Program-made: the position numbers and the translations under genes | Assembly: GCA_002315715.1 (NCBI GenBank) | Contig: DCHY01000025.1 | Location: 1-15,582, forward strand | Direction of reading: 5' to 3' | Length of the DNA stretch: 15,582 bases | Source: Clostridiales bacterium UBA1740 | Lineage (GTDB): Bacteria > Bacillota > Clostridia > Oscillospirales > CAG-272 | Notes under the pieces: generated by a model | Told to the model about the DNA's origin: nothing | What the model saw: only the letters and a program-made list of their open reading frames with translations | Database searches by the model: none | Shown: positions 12,832 through 15,582 of the stretch, piece after piece | How the letters are laid out: the number at the start of each line of letters is the position of its first letter | Numbering within the stretch: position 1 is the first letter of the stretch

Positions 12832-13512
12832 ATGAAAAGAATACTCGCAACTCTGCTCGTTTGTGCTCTCTTGATGAGCGCACTGCTGTCGCTGACGTCC
12901 TGCGGCGATGCATCGGATTCCAACTTCGTGGAAATCAAAATCAAAGATTACGGAACCGTCGTCATCGAGGTGTATCCCGACGTGGCGCCCGAAACCGTTG
13001 CCAATTTTCTTGCTCTCGTGGATGAAGGATTTTATAACGGCTTGACGTTCCACCGCATTTACCCCGGCTTTATGATTCAAGGCGGAGACCCGAGCGGTGA
13101 CGGCACCGGCGGTTCCCCCAATACCATCAAAGGCGAGTTTTCCGCCAACGGCTTTGAAAACAATCTGTCGCATCAGCGCGGCGTCGTTTCCATGGCGCGA
13201 TCCGATGACTACGACTCGGCTTCCTCTCAGTTCTTTATCTGCGTGGACGACGCGTCCGCTTCCCTCGACGGCAACTACGCCGCTTTCGGCGAGGTGGTGG
13301 AAGGGATGGACGCGGTGGATAAAATCGTCAATTACGTTTCGAGCAATCCCTACGTTCTTTCCGGTTATTCTTCTTATTTTGCCAACTATTACAATTATTT
13401 TCAAAATCTTTCCAAGGACGAATTGGCTCAGACGATGGTGTATTTGACCAACGGTGCCGTTTTGTCCGAATATCAGCCGAAAATCACATCGGCAAAGCGC
13501 GTGAAACGCTAA
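12832..13512 (+). CDS. Lipoprotein peptidyl-prolyl cis-trans isomerase, cyclophilin type
   Basis: The 226-aa product has a lipoprotein signal (KR, hydrophobic 4-22, lipobox LTSC with Cys24), so it should be tethered to the outer face of the membrane, where it would help fold exported proteins. The cyclophilin domain spans about 32-165, with the catalytic set R75, F80 and Q83 in FHRIYPGFMIQGG and the SQFFICV strand (132-138). After GEVVEGMDAVDKI a Tyr- and Asn-rich segment (about 168-204) replaces the usual short end, before a final SEYQPKITSAKRVKR strand. The ATG at 12832 is preferred to one 13 codons upstream because it has AGGAG and starts a proper signal peptide; the earlier one lies inside holA. 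Confidence 0.95.
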   Translation: MKRILATLLVCALLMSALLSLTSCGDASDSNFVEIKIKDYGTVVIEVYPDVAPETVANFLALVDEGFYNGLTFHRIYPGFMIQGGDPSGDGTGGSPNTIKGEFSANGFENNLSHQRGVVSMARSDDYDSASSQFFICVDDASASLDGNYAAFGEVVEGMDAVDKIVNYVSSNPYVLSGYSSYFANYYNYFQNLSKDELAQTMVYLTNGAVLSEYQPKITSAKRVKR

Positions 13513-13522
13513 AAGGAGTCCT

Positions 13523-14530
13523 ATGAATCACGTATTTGTTCCCGAAAACTATAAGGCGGCGCTCGACGTGTACGACACGCAGAAAGCCATTTCCTTTATC
13601 AAACGCACCTTCCAAGACCGTCTTGCCGCCGCGCTGCACCTCAAGCGTGTTTCCGCGCCGCTGTTCGTTACCAAGGAATCGGGTCTTAACGACGACTTAA
13701 ACGGTTTCGAGCGTCCCGTTTCGTTTGACATTCCTGCCGTAGGCAGAGAAGCCGCCGTCGTGCACTCTCTTGCCAAGTGGAAGCGTATGGCTCTGAAAAA
13801 ATACCGTTTTTACGTCGGCAACGGCCTTTACACCGACATGAACGCCATTCGCCGTGACGAAGAACTCGACAACATTCACTCGATTTACGTGGACCAGTGG
13901 GACTGGGAAAAAGTCATCACCAAAGAAGACAGAACCCTTGACACTCTCAAAGAGACCGCGCAGAAAATCGTGGACGTCATCTGCGATACCATGGACCTTT
14001 TGCGCGTGGATTTTCCCACTCTTCCGACGCACATTTCAAGAAAAATGGTTGCCGTAACGACCGAAGAATTAAGACAGATGTATCCCGACAAAACCGCAAA
14101 AGAGCGTGAAGACGCCTTTTTGAAGGAAAACAAAACCGCCTTGATTATGCAAATCGGCGGCAAACTCGGCGACGGAAAGCCGCACGACGGCCGTGCTCCC
14201 GACTACGACGATTGGGCCCTCAACGGCGATATCCTTTTCTATAATGAAGTATTGGGCCGCGCTTTTGAAATTTCCTCGATGGGTGTCAGAGTGGACGAAG
14301 AATCCCTCGCCCGTCAGTTGAAACTTGCCGGCTGTGAAAATCGCCGCGATTTGCCTTTCCACAAAATGCTCTTGAACGGCGAGTTGCCACTCACCATCGG
14401 CGGCGGTATCGGTCAGTCGCGTCTTTGTATGCTGATGCTTGGCTGTGCCCACATCGGCGAAGTACAATCCAGCCTTTGGGACGACGAAACGATTCGCGTT
14501 TGCGCCGAGGCGGGGATTCCTCTCTTGTAA
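13523..14530 (+). CDS. asnA: Aspartate-ammonia ligase (asparagine synthetase A)
   Basis: AsnA makes asparagine from aspartate, ammonia and ATP in the cytoplasm; it is a class II aminoacyl-tRNA-synthetase-like enzyme. At 335 aa it agrees with the 330-aa norm. Signature parts are LNDDLNGFERPVSFDIP (about 55-71), the active-site run ALKKYRFYVGNGLYTDMNAIRRDEELDNIHSIYVDQWDWE (about 90-129), and the motif-3-like GGGIGQSRLCMLML near the C-terminus. AAGGAG lies directly before the start and the gap from the cyclophilin gene is 10 nt, so it is the last gene of the operon DUF1934-holA-cyclophilin-asnA. A strong terminator follows. No regulator such as AsnC and no tRNA-Asn was seen nearby. Confidence 0.97.
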   Translation: MNHVFVPENYKAALDVYDTQKAISFIKRTFQDRLAAALHLKRVSAPLFVTKESGLNDDLNGFERPVSFDIPAVGREAAVVHSLAKWKRMALKKYRFYVGNGLYTDMNAIRRDEELDNIHSIYVDQWDWEKVITKEDRTLDTLKETAQKIVDVICDTMDLLRVDFPTLPTHISRKMVAVTTEELRQMYPDKTAKEREDAFLKENKTALIMQIGGKLGDGKPHDGRAPDYDDWALNGDILFYNEVLGRAFEISSMGVRVDEESLARQLKLAGCENRRDLPFHKMLLNGELPLTIGGGIGQSRLCMLMLGCAHIGEVQSSLWDDETIRVCAEAGIPLL

Positions 14531-14532
14531 GC

Positions 14533-14563
14533 AAAAAGGCGATGCCGCTTGGCATCGCCTTTT
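14533..14563. terminator. Bidirectional rho-independent terminator between asnA and the CmpB-like gene
   Basis: AAAAGGCGATGCC (14534-14546), loop GCTT, and GGCATCGCCTTTT (14551-14563) form a perfect 13-bp stem with A/T ends, giving a U-run on either strand. It overlaps the last bases of the stop codon of the convergent gene. Confidence 0.93.
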
Positions 14564-15326
14564 ATTCGTCTTTTTTGCCGTCGTCTTTTTTCTTGCGAAG
14601 GTTGGCAAGGACTTCGCGCAAGCCGTGAAGTTCGTTGTCATATCGGCGCGACTTCATGGTTGGGAAAGCGGCGATAATACGGCGGCGGAAAACGTTGGTT
14701 TTTTCTGCCGCTTTTTTGTAAATGTCTTCAACTTTGGCGGTGCCGTTGCAAACGCCTTTGCCCACGGCATCACTGCCGGCACGGTAAACCGCCGCCGTTT
14801 TTTGCAGGAGTTTCAACTCGCTGCCCATGCCGATTGCCGCCATGGTGGAAACCGTCAAATCCACGGCAAACACCGACATAAAAACGATTTCCAACACCGT
14901 CAAAAACGTTTCGGGAATCAAGGCGCAGAGAAAATCGAGAAGCGGAAACAGCAATAGTGCGATCGCCACGCCGAGCAAGCCCCACGCCACCGAGAAGCGC
15001 AGGCAGATATAACCGCCGAGGTTGCACTTTTCTTTGGAATAATCCCACCACTTCGTGTGGAAAATCACGTCCAAAAGAAAGCCAGTGACGAGTTCCAATA
15101 CCGTCGGCAACAGAAAAGCGACGGCGATAAGCAAAAAGAGGTTGTTGTCAAAAAACGACAAAACGGTATGTATGAAGGCGATGCCGAGTCCGTATATCGG
15201 ACATACGGGGCCGTTGTTGTAACCGCGGTTGACGAAGCGGTGCATCTTCACCATGTGAAAGACGACTTCCAACACCCAACCGAGGAAAGAAAAAAGCAAA
15301 AAGAAAAAGACAAATTCTTTGAGCAT
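14562..15326 (-). CDS. PF06541 (CmpB-like, putative ABC-transporter type IV) membrane protein
   Basis: The 254-aa protein matches the PF06541 family by its start FSFLGWVLEVVF (about 12-23), the loop motif NGPVCPIYGLG (38-48), and the WWDYS motif (93-97). Hydrophobic segments are at about 3-24, 44-60, 62-85, 106-130 and 140-165, giving perhaps five membrane helices, followed by a charged cytoplasmic tail of about 90 residues ending KKKDDGKKDE. The family name suggests a transporter, but no ATPase or substrate-binding gene lies beside it, and the role is not established. AAAGGAG lies 6 nt before the ATG. It has its own promoter and a leader with a 9-bp hairpin. Confidence 0.9.
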   Translation of the reverse strand: MLKEFVFFFLLFSFLGWVLEVVFHMVKMHRFVNRGYNNGPVCPIYGLGIAFIHTVLSFFDNNLFLLIAVAFLLPTVLELVTGFLLDVIFHTKWWDYSKEKCNLGGYICLRFSVAWGLLGVAIALLLFPLLDFLCALIPETFLTVLEIVFMSVFAVDLTVSTMAAIGMGSELKLLQKTAAVYRAGSDAVGKGVCNGTAKVEDIYKKAAEKTNVFRRRIIAAFPTMKSRRYDNELHGLREVLANLRKKKDDGKKDE

Positions 15327-15343
15327 GGTTTCTCCTTTCGGTG

Positions 15344-15381
15344 TCGTTGCCGCGTGAAAGATCTACCTTTTCCGGCAACGA
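15344..15381 (-). promoter_or_regulatory. Hairpin at the 5' end of the CmpB-like mRNA leader
   Basis: Reading the minus strand, TCGTTGCCG (15381-15373) pairs perfectly with CGGCAACGA (15352-15344) around a 20-nt loop. The predicted transcript begins at about 15380, so the stem would sit at the very 5' end, and the AAAGGAG ribosome binding site starts shortly after it. It could protect the mRNA from 5' decay or be a protein or operator site; no U-run follows, so it is not a terminator. Confidence 0.55.
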
Positions 15382-15385
15382 TATT

Positions 15386-15414
15386 ATTATACTCAAAAGA
15401 AAGAAAAAATGCAA
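15386..15414 (-). promoter_or_regulatory. Promoter of the CmpB-like gene
   Basis: On the minus strand TATAAT (15386-15391) with TTGCAT (15409-15414) 17 nt upstream, the same -35 sequence and spacing as the HEPN-like gene promoter. Confidence 0.65.
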
Positions 15415-15459
15415 GCGTTGAAACCGTCAAGAAAGAATTAACCTTTTTTTTGAAATCTC

Positions 15460-15493
15460 TTGACAAACCCCTTGTGCTTTGATATAATATAAT
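15460..15493 (+). promoter_or_regulatory. Consensus promoter of tRNA-Lys
   Basis: TTGACA (15460-15465) and TATAAT (15483-15488) with an ideal 17-nt spacer. A second TATAAT overlaps the first at 15488-15493 (22-nt spacer, so less likely used). The start would be near 15495, about 12 nt before the mature tRNA. Confidence 0.9.
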
Positions 15494-15506
15494 GCGTTCC
15501 AAAGAT

Positions 15507-15582
15507 GCACCCTTAGCTCAGTTGGTAGAGCAACTGACTCTTAATCAGTGGGTCCAGGGTTCGAGTCCCTGAGGGTGCACCA
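15507..15582 (+). tRNA. tRNA-Lys (anticodon CTT)
   Basis: A complete 76-nt cloverleaf: acceptor GCACCCT/AGGGTGC, D stem GCTC/GAGC, anticodon stem ACTGA/TCAGT with loop CTCTTAA, T stem CAGGG/CCCTG with TTCGAGT loop, discriminator A and encoded CCA. The anticodon CTT (15540-15542) reads AAG. It ends exactly at the window edge, so it may be the first tRNA of a longer cluster driven by the consensus promoter just upstream. Confidence 0.97.

Noticed and set aside
11874..12944. 356-codon open frame opposite holA
   Set aside because: Antisense to holA and the start of the cyclophilin gene; no recognisable domain or plausible ribosome binding site context.

Overview
This window looks like an ordinary chromosomal stretch from an anaerobic Firmicute of the class Clostridia, probably an uncultured gut-type lineage. 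The basis is: clostridial-type protein families (PF06541/CmpB-like membrane protein, DUF1934, a lipoprotein cyclophilin, AsnA, and the RNase Y-YmdB pair), strong AGGAG ribosome binding sites, many near-consensus sigma-A promoters with 17-nt spacers, and roughly balanced base composition. No phage, transposon, CRISPR or plasmid gene was seen. Both ends are tRNA genes: tRNA-Pro(GGG) on the minus strand at the left edge and tRNA-Lys(CTT) on the plus strand at the right edge.

Left part (1-3150): tRNA-Pro with its own promoter and a repeat-bearing leader; a minus-strand membrane-anchored protein with a HEPN-like R-x4-H motif; a divergent plus-strand single-pass membrane protein of unknown function; and prfB (release factor 2), which lacks the usual programmed frameshift. 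Middle (3151-10640): a metallo-beta-lactamase-fold hydrolase (minus) whose start lies 24 nt from that of a divergent UDP-GlcNAc 2-epimerase (plus); then, on the minus strand, the apparent operon rny-ymdB-mnmG (RNA decay, phosphodiesterase, tRNA wobble modification) and upstream of it pfkA with its own promoter and terminator. Right part (10820-15582): a plus-strand gene encoding a methylglyoxal-synthase-like protein with altered active-site residues, followed after a terminator by DUF1934-holA-cyclophilin-asnA, tightly spaced; then a minus-strand CmpB-family membrane protein; then tRNA-Lys.

The themes are housekeeping: translation (tRNAs, RF2, MnmG), RNA turnover (RNase Y), replication (HolA), central metabolism (PfkA, AsnA) and envelope precursors (WecB-like). 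I do not see a multi-gene novel system. The points most worth a second look are the methylglyoxal synthase homologue that has lost several catalytic residues, the HEPN-like transmembrane protein, the 5'-terminal hairpin of the CmpB-like gene, the inverted repeat around the prfB -35 box, the repeat-bearing tRNA-Pro leader, and the very tight divergent MBL/epimerase start region. All family calls are from reading the translated sequence by eye, without database searches.
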